A stretch of 64,000 bases of DNA from positions 1,635,501 through 1,699,500 of the forward strand of contig NZ_CP115446.1 of NCBI RefSeq assembly GCF_027912455.1, given 5' to 3'. This document shows, in pieces, positions 26,701-35,769 of the stretch (position 1 is its first letter; each line of letters opens with the position of its first letter). This DNA comes from Aurantiacibacter sp. MUD61. GTDB lineage: Bacteria > Pseudomonadota > Alphaproteobacteria > Sphingomonadales > Sphingomonadaceae. Position numbers and translations under genes: made by a program. The notes under the pieces were generated by a model. That model worked only from the letters and a program-made list of their open reading frames with translations, was not told the DNA's origin and did not search any database.

Positions 26701-27675
26701 CTATTCGGTCAGCTGGCGGGGCAGTTTGAAGACCATTTTTTCTTCGGTCGTCCGGACGGTCTCTTCCGTCACGTCCCGCATTTCACCCAGCTTGGCGATG
26801 ACTTCACGAACGAGAACTTCCGGGGCCGAGGCGCCCGCTGTCACGCCGACTGTCTCGACATTTTCAAGCCATGCCGGGTCGATTTCGTCAGCCCGCTGGA
26901 TAAGGTAGGATTTCGCGCCAATGCGCTCTGCCACTTCCACCAGCCGCAGCGAGTTGGAAGAGTTGGGCGCACCGATGACCAGCACCAGCTGGCAGTCGCC
27001 AGCAATCGCCTTGACGGATGCCTGCCGGTTTGACGTGGCATAGCAAATGTCTTCGGCGCGGGGAGCGACAATCTGCGGATAGCGCGCCTTCAGAGCCTCG
27101 ATGACTTCTGCCGTATCGTCCACCGAAAGCGTGGTCTGTGTGAGAAAGGCGAGATCGTCTTCCTCTGTGAAGGTCAGCTTGGCGACATCGTCCACCGTTT
27201 CGACCAGCGTCATCCGGCCTTCGGGAACCTGTCCCATCGTGCCGATCACTTCGGGGTGGCCCTGATGGCCGATGAAGATGATGTGCTGGCCTTTTTCGAT
27301 CTGCCGTTCAGCCTGGCGATGGACCTTGCTCACCAGCGGGCAGGTAGCGTCGAGATAGATCATCTCACGCCGCTCAGCCTCTGCCGGGACCGATTTGGGC
27401 ACGCCATGCGCACTGAACACCACCGGCGCATCGTCCGGCACTTCGTCCAGTTCCTCGACAAAGATTGCACCTTTTTCGCGCAGGCCTTCGACCACATAGC
27501 GATTGTGCACAATCTCGTGCCGGACATAGACCGGCGCGCCATAGCGTTCGATGGAACGCTCGACGATTTCGATCGCACGATCCACCCCCGCGCAGAACCC
27601 GCGCGGCGCGGCGATCAAGACCGTAAGCGGCAATTTTTCCTCGCCGGAGCGATTTTCCTGAAAGGGGGCGTTCAT
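26701..27675 (-). CDS. ispH: 4-hydroxy-3-methylbut-2-enyl diphosphate reductase
   Basis: Last enzyme of the MEP pathway, an iron-sulphur protein giving IPP and DMAPP; 324 aa. The three cluster cysteines are visible in [29 protein letters not shown] and [15 protein letters not shown]-type substrate residues and the family segment [16 protein letters not shown] are present. It heads the ispH-thrB-rnhA operon. Confidence 0.98.
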   Translation of the reverse strand: MNAPFQENRSGEEKLPLTVLIAAPRGFCAGVDRAIEIVERSIERYGAPVYVRHEIVHNRYVVEGLREKGAIFVEELDEVPDDAPVVFSAHGVPKSVPAEAERREMIYLDATCPLVSKVHRQAERQIEKGQHIIFIGHQGHPEVIGTMGQVPEGRMTLVETVDDVAKLTFTEEDDLAFLTQTTLSVDDTAEVIEALKARYPQIVAPRAEDICYATSNRQASVKAIAGDCQLVLVIGAPNSSNSLRLVEVAERIGAKSYLIQRADEIDPAWLENVETVGVTAGASAPEVLVREVIAKLGEMRDVTEETVRTTEEKMVFKLPRQLTE

Positions 27676-27698
27676 ACTGTCGGCTCTAGCGGTTGTCG

Positions 27699-27724
27699 GT
27701 GCCCCGCGAAAGGGCTAGGGGCAC
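27699..27724. promoter_or_regulatory. inverted repeat in the ispH / lipoprotein divergent gap
   Basis: GTGCCCC (27699-27705) and GGGGCAC (27718-27724), a perfect 7-bp inverted repeat with a 12-base spacer, in the 132-bp gap between divergent genes. It could be an operator; no matching regulator is named by the sequence. Confidence 0.3.
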
Positions 27725-27807
27725 TTCTTTCGGAAAAGAGATTTCGTTTCTCTTTGCCCGATATTCAAGTCAGGCCATTGCCCGGCCGCCCAGGTTTAAG
27801 GACGTAT

Positions 27808-28458
27808 ATGCAGTTTCGCCCCGCCTTTTTCGCCGCCACCGCATCTGCAATGCTGCTCGCCGCCTGTTCGGGCGAGGGTGAGCTTGTCGTCGATCAGGGT
27901 GTCGGGATCACTGCCCTGCGTTCTGTTTGCCCGGCTGTGGGCGTGCCCAACTACACCGGCGATGTGACGCTGTTTACTTCGCCCGAAGCCCGTACCGCAG
28001 ACGCGCTGGATGTGACTGCCACCATCACCAATGTGCAGAGCACCTGTGATGAAACGGGCGCGCAGGTGTACACTAATGCGACGTTCGATGTGGTCGCCCA
28101 GCGCCGCAACACCAGCGGCGCACGCACGGTGGAACTGCCGTTCTTTTCGACTGTGATGCGCGGTGGAAACTCGGTCGTTTCGAAGCGTGTCGGCACTGTC
28201 ACGCTGACATTTGCCGATGGACAGGCCCGCGCCCAGACGACTGGTACGGCAGGCGCTTTCGTCGATCGTGCCTCAGCAACGCTTCCCGAAGACATTCGCG
28301 AGCGTATCACGCGCAGGCGGCGTGCTGGCGACCAGTCGGCTGCCGTCGATCCGCTGACCGAGCCGGAAGTCCGTGCAGCTGTCGCTCGCGCCACATTCGA
28401 GCTGCTGATCGGCTTCCAGCTCGACGATGCGCAGCTGGAATACAACGCGACTCGCTGA
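27808..28458 (+). CDS. hypothetical lipoprotein
   Basis: 216-aa exported protein. The ATG at 27808 gives a typical lipoprotein signal with lipobox LLAAC near residue 20. The mature domain has a repetitive beta-rich look, with VTLFTSPEARTADALDVTATITNVQSTC and FDVVAQRRNT. This kind of lipoprotein is common in sphingomonads but I know no assigned function. The frame is open upstream into the ispH region on the opposite strand; that part is not coding. Confidence 0.75.
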   Translation: MQFRPAFFAATASAMLLAACSGEGELVVDQGVGITALRSVCPAVGVPNYTGDVTLFTSPEARTADALDVTATITNVQSTCDETGAQVYTNATFDVVAQRRNTSGARTVELPFFSTVMRGGNSVVSKRVGTVTLTFADGQARAQTTGTAGAFVDRASATLPEDIRERITRRRRAGDQSAAVDPLTEPEVRAAVARATFELLIGFQLDDAQLEYNATR

Positions 28459-28539
28459 TTACATCGCCTCCGTCACTAGGCGGAAGTAGGCGCAATCATA
28501 GCCTTCCCCCGTGCATGCAAAAAGGCTAACCGGCCCCGC

Positions 28540-30288
28540 ATGTCTGAAACACACACTCTCTACGCCGCTTTTGCGGAAAAAATCGATGCGGTGCTCGCCG
28601 CGCTTGAGGCGGAAGGCACGCTGCCGCCCGATACGCCGCGCCACAATGTCAGCGTAGAGCCTCCGCGCGATCCGTCGCATGGCGATCTCGCCACAAACGC
28701 CGCCATGGTGTTGGCCAAGCAGGCGAAGACCAATCCGCGCGCACTTGCGGAAAAGATCGTCGAGCACCTCGACCGGGATCCGCTGATCGAAAGCGCTGAG
28801 ATTGCTGGGCCAGGCTTCATCAATCTGCGGCTCGCCCCGACTGTGTGGCGAGAGGAAATCGCTGCAATTGCTGCGCTTGGCGCTGCCTATGGCAAATCGA
28901 CCATGGGTCAGGGCAAGCGGGTGAATGTGGAGTATGTCTCCGCCAACCCCACCGGCCCCATGCATATGGGCCATTGCCGCGGCGCGGTGGTGGGCGATGC
29001 GCTCGCCAGCCTGCTTGAATATGCCGGGCATGAGGTAACGCGCGAATATTATGTGAACGATGCGGGCAGCCAGGTGGACACGCTCGCCCGTTCGGCACAC
29101 CTGCGCTACCGCGAGGCGCTGGGCGAGGACATCGGCGAAATTCCCGAAGGCTATTACCCCGGCGCCTATCTCATTTCGGTCGGCGAGGATGCGAAATCCG
29201 AATTCGGCGATCGCTACCAGGCCGCCGATGAGGAAGAGTGGCTGCCTATTTTCCGTGCCTTTGCGGTCGAGCGGATGATGGACATGATCAAGTCCGACCT
29301 CGGCCAGCTTGGTATCGAGCACGATGTGTTCGCTTCCGAAGCTGCGCTGCAGGCGGCGAAAAAGCCCGAAGCCGCAGAGGCATGGCTGCGCGAGCATGAC
29401 CTTGTCTATGACGGCGTGCTGGAAGCACCCAAAGGCAAGGCCCCGCCAGAGGATTGGGAGCCTGTCGAACTGCCGCTGTTCCGCTCCACCAAATATGGTG
29501 ACGATCAGGACCGTCCGATCAAGAAGTCCGGCGGCAAATGGACCTATTTCGGCGCCGATCTCGCCTATCACATGCAAAAGGCCGAAAAGGCTGACGAGCT
29601 GATCGACATCTGGGGCGCAGATCACTCAGGTACGGTGAAGCGCATCAAGGCGGCCGTCGCGGCATTGTCCGAAGGGCAAGGCAAGCCCATCCCCTTCGAT
29701 GTGAAGCTGGTGCAGATGGTGCAGTTGCTGCGCGATGGCGAACCTGCAAAAATGTCCAAGCGTTCGGGCAATTTCGTGACGATTGCCGACATGGTCGAGG
29801 AAGTCGGCAAGGACGTGGTTCGCTTCTCCATGCTCACTCGCAAACCCGAAGCGCAGATGGATTTCGATTTCGCCAAGGTGGTAGAGGCGTCGAAGGACAA
29901 TCCGGTGTTCTACGTGCAATATGCCCACGCGCGCATTTGCTCTATCCTGCGCAAGGCGGATGAGCAGGGCATTGAGCCTTCCGGCTACTCACTGGAATTG
30001 CTGGGCGAAGACGACCTTGCACTGGTCAAGCAGGCCGCACAATTCCCGCGCGAAGTGGAAGCGGCAGCGCGCGCGCGCGAACCGCATCGTATCGCCTTCT
30101 ATCTCTATGATCTCGCAGCTGCCTTCCACGCCTTCTGGAATCTGGGCAATGATGACGCCGAAAAGCGCATTATCGTGGCACAGAACGCTGATTTGTCTGC
30201 GGCAAGGCTGTTCTTGGCCGCGCAGATAGGGCAGGTAATTCGTAACGGTCTCGCGCTACTGGGGGTCGATGCCGTCGAGGAGTTGTAA
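28540..30288 (+). CDS. argS: arginyl-tRNA synthetase
   Basis: Class I aminoacyl-tRNA synthetase charging tRNA-Arg, 582 aa. Seen: the N-terminal Arg_tRNA_synt_N domain (about 1-90), the HIGH-like motif in VSANPTGPMHMGHCRGAV, the KMSKRSGNF signature, and the C-terminal anticodon-binding DALR domain with FYVQYAHARICSILRKA. It is followed 3 bp later by the SPOR-domain gene. Confidence 0.98.
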   Translation: MSETHTLYAAFAEKIDAVLAALEAEGTLPPDTPRHNVSVEPPRDPSHGDLATNAAMVLAKQAKTNPRALAEKIVEHLDRDPLIESAEIAGPGFINLRLAPTVWREEIAAIAALGAAYGKSTMGQGKRVNVEYVSANPTGPMHMGHCRGAVVGDALASLLEYAGHEVTREYYVNDAGSQVDTLARSAHLRYREALGEDIGEIPEGYYPGAYLISVGEDAKSEFGDRYQAADEEEWLPIFRAFAVERMMDMIKSDLGQLGIEHDVFASEAALQAAKKPEAAEAWLREHDLVYDGVLEAPKGKAPPEDWEPVELPLFRSTKYGDDQDRPIKKSGGKWTYFGADLAYHMQKAEKADELIDIWGADHSGTVKRIKAAVAALSEGQGKPIPFDVKLVQMVQLLRDGEPAKMSKRSGNFVTIADMVEEVGKDVVRFSMLTRKPEAQMDFDFAKVVEASKDNPVFYVQYAHARICSILRKADEQGIEPSGYSLELLGEDDLALVKQAAQFPREVEAAARAREPHRIAFYLYDLAAAFHAFWNLGNDDAEKRIIVAQNADLSAARLFLAAQIGQVIRNGLALLGVDAVEEL

Positions 30289-30291
30289 ACC

Positions 30292-30990
30292 ATGACCTAT
30301 CCGGGTGAGGAAAATGAGGAGCTGGACGAATCCTGGGAAGAGGAAGAGCAGCTTGCTCTTGCTGACGAGGATGAAGAGCTCCCCTGGCTCGAAGGGGATG
30401 ATTACGAAGACGAGGGCGGTTTCGATTTCCGCCTGATCGGCATTGCGCTGATGGGTCTCGCCGTGGTTGCTGCTGCGCTGTTCGGCGTGTGGTGGTTCAC
30501 CAAGGACACACCCGATGCGGAACTGGTCGCCGATGGCAGCACGATCGAAGCGCCCGAGGGCGCTTACAAGCAGCGCCCCGAAGATCCCGGTGGCCGCGAA
30601 GTCTCCGGTACGGGCGATCAGGCATTTGAAGTGGCCGAGGGCGAAAGCACACGCGGCCGTATCGATACAAGCGATGGCGGGGATAGCGATGCGCGCCCCA
30701 GCATCGATCGCGAGCAGAATGGCGAAACTGGCTCAAGCAGTGAAACCGAAGCCACGGGCGGTGCCTATGTCCAGATCGGCGCATTCGGCAGCCGCTCGGA
30801 TGCGCAGACGGCATGGAGCAGCGCTTCGAACCGTTTCAGCGCGCTGTCAGGCCTGCGCTATCGTATCGTCGAAGCTGAAGTGAACGGCGCGGATGTTTTC
30901 CGCCTGCAAGCCGTCGCGTCAGACCGCGCCGCCGCCGACAGCGTATGCCGCTCGATCCGCGCATCGGGCGGGGATTGCTACGTCCGCTGA
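30292..30990 (+). CDS. SPOR-domain protein
   Basis: 232-aa bitopic membrane protein. A strongly acidic cytoplasmic N-terminus (about 1-45), one membrane segment (LIGIALMGLAVVAAALFGVWWF), a low-complexity periplasmic linker and a C-terminal SPOR domain from about residue 155 (GAYVQIGAFGSRSDAQTAW). SPOR domains bind denuded septal peptidoglycan, so a role in division or cell-wall turnover is likely. It precedes nagZ, which recycles wall sugars. Confidence 0.9.
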   Translation: MTYPGEENEELDESWEEEEQLALADEDEELPWLEGDDYEDEGGFDFRLIGIALMGLAVVAAALFGVWWFTKDTPDAELVADGSTIEAPEGAYKQRPEDPGGREVSGTGDQAFEVAEGESTRGRIDTSDGGDSDARPSIDREQNGETGSSSETEATGGAYVQIGAFGSRSDAQTAWSSASNRFSALSGLRYRIVEAEVNGADVFRLQAVASDRAAADSVCRSIRASGGDCYVR

Positions 30991-31090
30991 TCTAAGCGGC
31001 ACGGCAGATGCCGTTTATCCCGGCGTTTTCCCCTATGCGCTATGGTGAACGGCTTGCGTGACTGGCGCTTTTCAGGCGTAAACGGAGCAT

Positions 31091-32110
31091 ATGACGCCCG
31101 CGATTTTCAGCCTTTCCAGTCCTAAGCTGACCGATGCCGAACGCGCCTTTTTCAAAGAGGCTGATCCGGCGGGATACATCCTGTTCGGCCGAAATATTGA
31201 AACGCGCGAGCAGGTGCGGGCGCTGACCGATGATCTGCGCAGCATCCAGGGCCGGGAGAAGCTGCTGATCAGCGTGGATCAGGAAGGTGGCCGTGTGTCG
31301 CGGATGAAACCGCCCGAATGGCCCGCCTATCCGCCGCAAGGTGTCTTCGCGCAGCTGTATGAGGTCGCACCGGCCAGCGCGATCCAGGCCGCGCGCGCCA
31401 ATGCGCAATTGCTGGCGATGGATTTGCACGAGGTCGGCATCACCGTCGATTACCTGCCGCTGCTCGATGTTCGCGTAGAGGGCGCACATGACGTGATTGG
31501 TGACCGCGCATTGGGAGCAGAGCCCATGCAAGTCGCCGCGCTGGGCCGCGCTGTGCTCGAAGGCCTGACGCGCGGCGGTGTGACGGGGTGCGTCAAGCAT
31601 ATGCCGGGGCATGGGCGGGCCATGGTGGACAGTCATAAAGACTTACCTGTCGTCGATGCCGGTGAAGCGGAACTGGATGTCGACATCGCTCCGTTCAAGC
31701 GCCTCGCCGATGCTCCCATCGCGATGAGTGCGCACATCCGATACACCACATGGGATAGAGACAATCCGGCGACTTTGTCCGAGAAGGTCATCAGCGAAAT
31801 CATACGTAGCCGCATAGGATTCGATGGCCTGCTGTTGACCGATGACATCGACATGGAAGCGCTGGATGGCACTATCCCCGAACGCTCCGCCCGCGCCATT
31901 GCGGCGGGTTGCGATGTCGTGCTCAATTGCTGGGGCAAGATGGAGGACATGGAGGGCACGGTGAAAGCTCTGCCCGCCATGTCGGATGCGGCGCGCAAAC
32001 GGCTGGATAGGGCGCTGGTGAATGCGGGTACACCGACTGATCCTGCCCCTCGCGAAGATTTGCTGAAATTGCGCGATGGCCTGCTTGATGCTGCAGGAGT
32101 GGCGGCATGA
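31091..32110 (+). CDS. nagZ: beta-N-acetylhexosaminidase (GH3)
   Basis: Cytoplasmic GH3 enzyme of 339 aa that removes N-acetylglucosamine from anhydromuropeptides in wall recycling. Seen: SVDQEGGRVSRM, the KHMPGHGRAMVDSHKDLP motif carrying the catalytic Asp/His dyad, and LLLTDDIDMEAL with the nucleophile Asp. Its stop overlaps the scpA start (ATGA). Confidence 0.96.
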   Translation: MTPAIFSLSSPKLTDAERAFFKEADPAGYILFGRNIETREQVRALTDDLRSIQGREKLLISVDQEGGRVSRMKPPEWPAYPPQGVFAQLYEVAPASAIQAARANAQLLAMDLHEVGITVDYLPLLDVRVEGAHDVIGDRALGAEPMQVAALGRAVLEGLTRGGVTGCVKHMPGHGRAMVDSHKDLPVVDAGEAELDVDIAPFKRLADAPIAMSAHIRYTTWDRDNPATLSEKVISEIIRSRIGFDGLLLTDDIDMEALDGTIPERSARAIAAGCDVVLNCWGKMEDMEGTVKALPAMSDAARKRLDRALVNAGTPTDPAPREDLLKLRDGLLDAAGVAA

Positions 32111-32931
32111 GCGCGGCTATCGAAGAGGGCGGTCTTGTCGAACGCGCTGATGAGATAGCCGACGATGGTGACGAGTGGCGGGGGATCGCCGCGCCGGGCA
32201 CGGTCGATGAAAACGCGCTCTATCTGGAGCTCGATGGCTGGGAAGGTCCGCTCGACCTTCTGCTGGACCTTGCGCGGCGGCAAAAGGTCGACCTGAAATC
32301 CATTTCCATCCTCGCGCTTGTCGATCAATATATTCACTACATTGAGCAGGCTGAGGCGTTGAAACTGGAGATCGCAGCCGATTATCTGGTGATGGCCGCC
32401 TGGCTCGCTTACCTCAAATCCGCCCTTCTCCTGCCCAAGGAAGAGCAGGAAGATCCGTCTCCCGAAGAGCTGGCTCTCAGGCTGCAATTGCGGCTTCAGC
32501 GACTTGGCGCGATGCGCGAAGCTGGCGCTCGGCTGATGGCGCGAGACCGGCTGGGCCGCGATGTCTTTGCACGTGGGGCACCTGAAGGCCTCAAGATTCT
32601 GCGCAAGAATGCGTGGCAGTGCGACTGGTACCAGCTCGTCCGCGCCTATGGTCAGGTCAAGCTGCGCACCGAGCCTGTCGTCCATATGGTCGCCGAACGC
32701 CCTGTCATGACGCTCGACAGTGCGCTCAATCGTGTTTCCGCGATGCTGGGTGTCACCGTCGACTGGATGGAAATCCGCGCTTTCCTCCCGGGCGACGCCG
32801 AACCCCGGCTCAAGAAAAGCGCGCTTGCATCAAGCTTCGTCGCGGCGCTGGAGCTCGCGCGGCTGGGCAAGGCGGAGCTTCGCCAGGACAAGACGTTCGG
32901 CCCACTCCACCTGCGGCGGATGAAGGTATGA
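32107..32931 (+). CDS. scpA: segregation and condensation protein A
   Basis: Kleisin subunit of the SMC-ScpAB condensin, 274 aa. Seen: the N-terminal LDGWEGPLDLLLDLARRQKVDL motif that binds SMC, a helical middle part, and the C-terminal winged helix. It overlaps both nagZ and scpB by four bases. Confidence 0.95.
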   Translation: MSAAIEEGGLVERADEIADDGDEWRGIAAPGTVDENALYLELDGWEGPLDLLLDLARRQKVDLKSISILALVDQYIHYIEQAEALKLEIAADYLVMAAWLAYLKSALLLPKEEQEDPSPEELALRLQLRLQRLGAMREAGARLMARDRLGRDVFARGAPEGLKILRKNAWQCDWYQLVRAYGQVKLRTEPVVHMVAERPVMTLDSALNRVSAMLGVTVDWMEIRAFLPGDAEPRLKKSALASSFVAALELARLGKAELRQDKTFGPLHLRRMKV

Positions 32932-33623
32932 GCGAGAAACCATCCGATCTGGTCCGTGCGGTGGAAGCATGCCTTTTCGCGGCGGAAGAGCCGATGACGC
33001 GCGAGCAAATCTCCGCGCATCTGGGCGATGCGGATGTGAAGGATGCTCTCGCTACCCTGCAAGATATCTACAGTGATCGTGGCATCATCCTGGTCGAGCG
33101 GGGTAAGCGCTGGCAATTCCAGACCGCGCCCGATCTTGCCCATCTGCTGCGCCGAGAGAAGGAACAGGTCCGTCGCCTTTCCCGCGCGGCAACAGAAGTG
33201 CTTGCGATCATCGCCTATCACGAACCGGTCAGCCGCGCGGAGATCGAAGCGATCCGCGGGGTGCAGACCAGCGGCGGAACGCTAGATGTGCTGATGGAGG
33301 CTGGCTGGGTGCGCGCGGCAGGCAGGCGCGAGGTGCCGGGGCGTCCGGTGATCTATGCGACGACGCCGGATTTTCTCGGCCATTTCGGACTCGAAAGCCG
33401 CAAGGACTTGCCGGGACTCGCCGAATTGAAAGCGGCAGGACTGCTCGATCCGGTGGACGATGCCTATGATGACATGGTCGCCAAGAAGGAAGAGCAATTG
33501 GCCGCCGAACAGGCTGCCGACGCTGAGGAAGCGGCCGAAAATGATGAAATGAACGAAGAGTTTTCGGATGAAGACAGTGCGGAGGAAACTGCAGCGCTGG
33601 AAACTCCGGACGAAAAGGCTTAA
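32928..33623 (+). CDS. scpB: segregation and condensation protein B
   Basis: Partner of ScpA in the condensin complex, 231 aa from the ATG at 32928 that overlaps the scpA stop. Two winged-helix domains: AVEACLFAAEEPMTREQISAHL and TEVLAIIAYHEPVSRAEIEAIRGV. The C-terminal 60 residues are an acidic tail of low complexity. Confidence 0.96.
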   Translation: MSEKPSDLVRAVEACLFAAEEPMTREQISAHLGDADVKDALATLQDIYSDRGIILVERGKRWQFQTAPDLAHLLRREKEQVRRLSRAATEVLAIIAYHEPVSRAEIEAIRGVQTSGGTLDVLMEAGWVRAAGRREVPGRPVIYATTPDFLGHFGLESRKDLPGLAELKAAGLLDPVDDAYDDMVAKKEEQLAAEQAADAEEAAENDEMNEEFSDEDSAEETAALETPDEKA

Positions 33624-33655
33624 GTTAAGGCCTCAATCCCAATCGAGGAAAAACC

Positions 33656-33901
33656 ATGCAGCCAGGTATTTGGCAGATTCTGATCGTCGCAATTGTTGTT
33701 CTCGTCCTTTTCGGGCGCGGCCGCATTTCGGAAATGATGGGCGATTTCGGCAAGGGAATCAGCAGCTTCAAAAAGGGCATGAGTGAAGAGACGCGTGCGT
33801 CTTCTGAAAAGAGCCCGCAGATCGAGGCTCCGGCAGACAATGCACCCGCAGCTTCGGAAACCACCGAAACGACGCCGCAGAACGACAAGACTGCCGGCTA
33901 A
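33656..33901 (+). CDS. tatA: Sec-independent translocase TatA
   Basis: Pore-forming subunit of the twin-arginine translocase, 81 aa. One N-terminal membrane segment ([19 protein letters not shown]), an amphipathic helix with [14 protein letters not shown], and a disordered acidic tail. First gene of tatABC, 32 bp after scpB. Confidence 0.96.
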   Translation: MQPGIWQILIVAIVVLVLFGRGRISEMMGDFGKGISSFKKGMSEETRASSEKSPQIEAPADNAPAASETTETTPQNDKTAG

Positions 33902-33935
33902 TCCCGGCCCCGCGCGGCTGGTGAGGGCCCTGTAG

Positions 33936-34439
33936 ATGTTCGATATTGGTGCAGTAGAATTGCTGCTCATCTTCGTGGTGGCGGTCCTCGTCATCGGCAA
34001 GGATGACATGCCGCTCGCGCTGCGCACCGTTGGGCGCTGGGTGGGTAAATTGCGCAAGATGTCGGCCCAGTTCCGATCCGGTCTCGATTCCATGGTCCGT
34101 GAGGCCGAGCTCGAAGACATGGAAAAGCGCTGGAAAGAGCAGAATGAGCGGATCATGCGCGAGCATCCCGAGGGCACTCCCGCGGAAATGGAGCCCACCG
34201 GTGCTCATCCCGCAAAGCCGGTCGCTCCTCCCAAGCCTAAGCCGGAAGACGAACCGCGCGACAAGGCAACGGAATTGAAAATTATCGCCGAGAAGCAGCG
34301 CGCTGCGGCCGAAGAGGCGGAGCGTGCTGCGCGCGAAGCGGAGCTGGAAGCGCTGGAAGAGCAGTCGGCCAAGCAGGCAGAGCTGCCACTCGCGGCAGAC
34401 GACAAGGCCCCCGCAGCGACCGAGAGCAAGGATAGCTAG
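33936..34439 (+). CDS. tatB: Sec-independent translocase TatB
   Basis: Tat receptor subunit, 167 aa. N-terminal segment MFDIGAVELLLIFVVAVLVIG with the conserved Glu, an amphipathic helix (LALRTVGRWVGKLRKM), then a long charged helical and Ala/Glu-rich tail. It sits between tatA and tatC. Confidence 0.95.
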   Translation: MFDIGAVELLLIFVVAVLVIGKDDMPLALRTVGRWVGKLRKMSAQFRSGLDSMVREAELEDMEKRWKEQNERIMREHPEGTPAEMEPTGAHPAKPVAPPKPKPEDEPRDKATELKIIAEKQRAAAEEAERAAREAELEALEEQSAKQAELPLAADDKAPAATESKDS

Positions 34440-34442
34440 CCG

Positions 34443-35291
34443 ATGGCTCTCAAAGTCAGCGATCTCGACGAGACACAGGCGCCGTTGCTCGATCATCTGG
34501 TTGAGCTGCGCGGGCGGCTGTTCAAAGCGGTGATCGCGCTCGGCATTGCCTTTGGCGTCTGCTTCTATTTCGCTGACGAGATTTTCGGCTTCCTCGTCCG
34601 CCCGCTGACCAAGGCTTTCCCGGAAGGGCAGGGCCAGTTGATCTACACGCGGCTCTACGAGGCGTTCTTCGTCGAGATCAAAGTTGCGCTCTTCGCGGCG
34701 ATCTTCGTTTCCTTCCCGATCATTGCCAACCAGCTATGGCGCTTTGTCGCGCCCGGCCTCTATGCGAAGGAAAAGAAGGCTTTCCTGCCGTTCCTGATCG
34801 CCACCCCGATTCTTTTCATCCTCGGCGGTTCGCTGGCCTATTATGTGGTCATGCCGCTGGCTTTCACCTGGTTCTTGGGATTCCAGGGGGATGCCGGTGG
34901 CCTGAACGCTCAGGCCCTTCCGGCAATGGGCGAATATCTCGATCTGGTGATGCGATTCATCCTCGCCTTCGGCGTAAGCTTCCTGCTGCCTGTCGTCCTG
35001 ATGCTGTTGAATGCAGCGGGCCTTGTGACGCGCGAACAGCTTGTGGCGGGGCGCAAATATGTGATTGTCGCCGTATTTGCAGTGGCAGCGATCATCACGC
35101 CGCCCGATGTGATCTCCCAGCTGATGCTCGCTGCACCGCTCATCCTGCTGTTTGAAGGCTCGCTCATCCTGATGCGGATCAGCGAGAGAAAGCGACGGAA
35201 GGCGGCGGAAAAAGAGGCAGCGGAACAGGCGAAGGTCGAACCAATCGCTGCATCGGCAGAAGCCGCTGCAGCTTCGAAAAGCGAAGACTGA
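34443..35291 (+). CDS. tatC: Sec-independent translocase TatC
   Basis: Six-TM receptor core of the Tat system, 282 aa. Seen: LLDHLVELRGRLFKAV at the N-terminus, the conserved FVAPGLYAKEKKAFLPF loop, and GVSFLLPVVLMLLNAAGLV. The C-terminal 45 residues form a charged cytoplasmic tail. Last gene of the operon, followed by a terminator. Confidence 0.97.
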   Translation: MALKVSDLDETQAPLLDHLVELRGRLFKAVIALGIAFGVCFYFADEIFGFLVRPLTKAFPEGQGQLIYTRLYEAFFVEIKVALFAAIFVSFPIIANQLWRFVAPGLYAKEKKAFLPFLIATPILFILGGSLAYYVVMPLAFTWFLGFQGDAGGLNAQALPAMGEYLDLVMRFILAFGVSFLLPVVLMLLNAAGLVTREQLVAGRKYVIVAVFAVAAIITPPDVISQLMLAAPLILLFEGSLILMRISERKRRKAAEKEAAEQAKVEPIAASAEAAAASKSED

Positions 35292-35397
35292 GCTGTTACA
35301 CGACCCCTGAGTAGCGACGCCTGTAGCTACGCGTCCGCTCACCCGGCAATCAAATCTTGTACAAACCTCTCCGGCGCTTAGCACACGGAAAGCAGGC

Positions 35398-35425
35398 AAA
35401 AAAAGGGGGCCGCAGCCCCCTTTTT
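35398..35425. terminator. bidirectional rho-independent terminator
   Basis: AAAAAAAGGGGGC, loop CGCA, GCCCCCTTTTT. It lies between tatC and the convergent small membrane protein gene and can act in both directions. Confidence 0.92.
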
Positions 35426-35446
35426 CAAATTCGCTTGTCGCAGGCC

Positions 35447-35686
35447 TTACGGGCTGGCGGGCAGCGTATCGTCGTCGTCACCAACACCGGTTGCGATGAT
35501 GATGCCGAGAATGATGACAGCGAGTGCGCCAAGGCCGATAAGCAAGCCGGCACCATTGTCACCGAAACCGTCTTCGCTCTCTTCCACGGGAGCCGGCAGA
35601 CGATCATAGGCTGCTTCCTGAGCCATCGCCGGTGTCGCAACCAGTGCGCCAGCAACGGCAGCGGACGTAATAAACTTCTTCATCAT
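35447..35686 (-). CDS. small exported membrane protein, hypothetical
   Basis: 79-aa protein of unknown function. A signal peptide (MMKKFITSAAVAGALVATPAMAQ), a short Glu/Asp-rich segment, one membrane segment (GAGLLIGLGALAVIILGIIIATG) and a tail with DDDD. I use the ATG at 35686, which has GGGGTGAG upstream; a GTG at 35698 is possible. Similar tiny proteins with an Asp-rich tail are frequent in sphingomonads. Confidence 0.75.
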   Translation of the reverse strand: MMKKFITSAAVAGALVATPAMAQEAAYDRLPAPVEESEDGFGDNGAGLLIGLGALAVIILGIIIATGVGDDDDTLPASP

Positions 35687-35769
35687 CGAGTTACTCACCC
35701 CAATTTTTTCGATTCACATGCTTGCATAACGTCTCATCTTGGGAAAGGCGAGACCAAATATGTAACTAT

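Noticed and set aside
28459..29625. 388-codon open frame on the minus strand
   Set aside because: Antisense of argS, whose motifs are intact.
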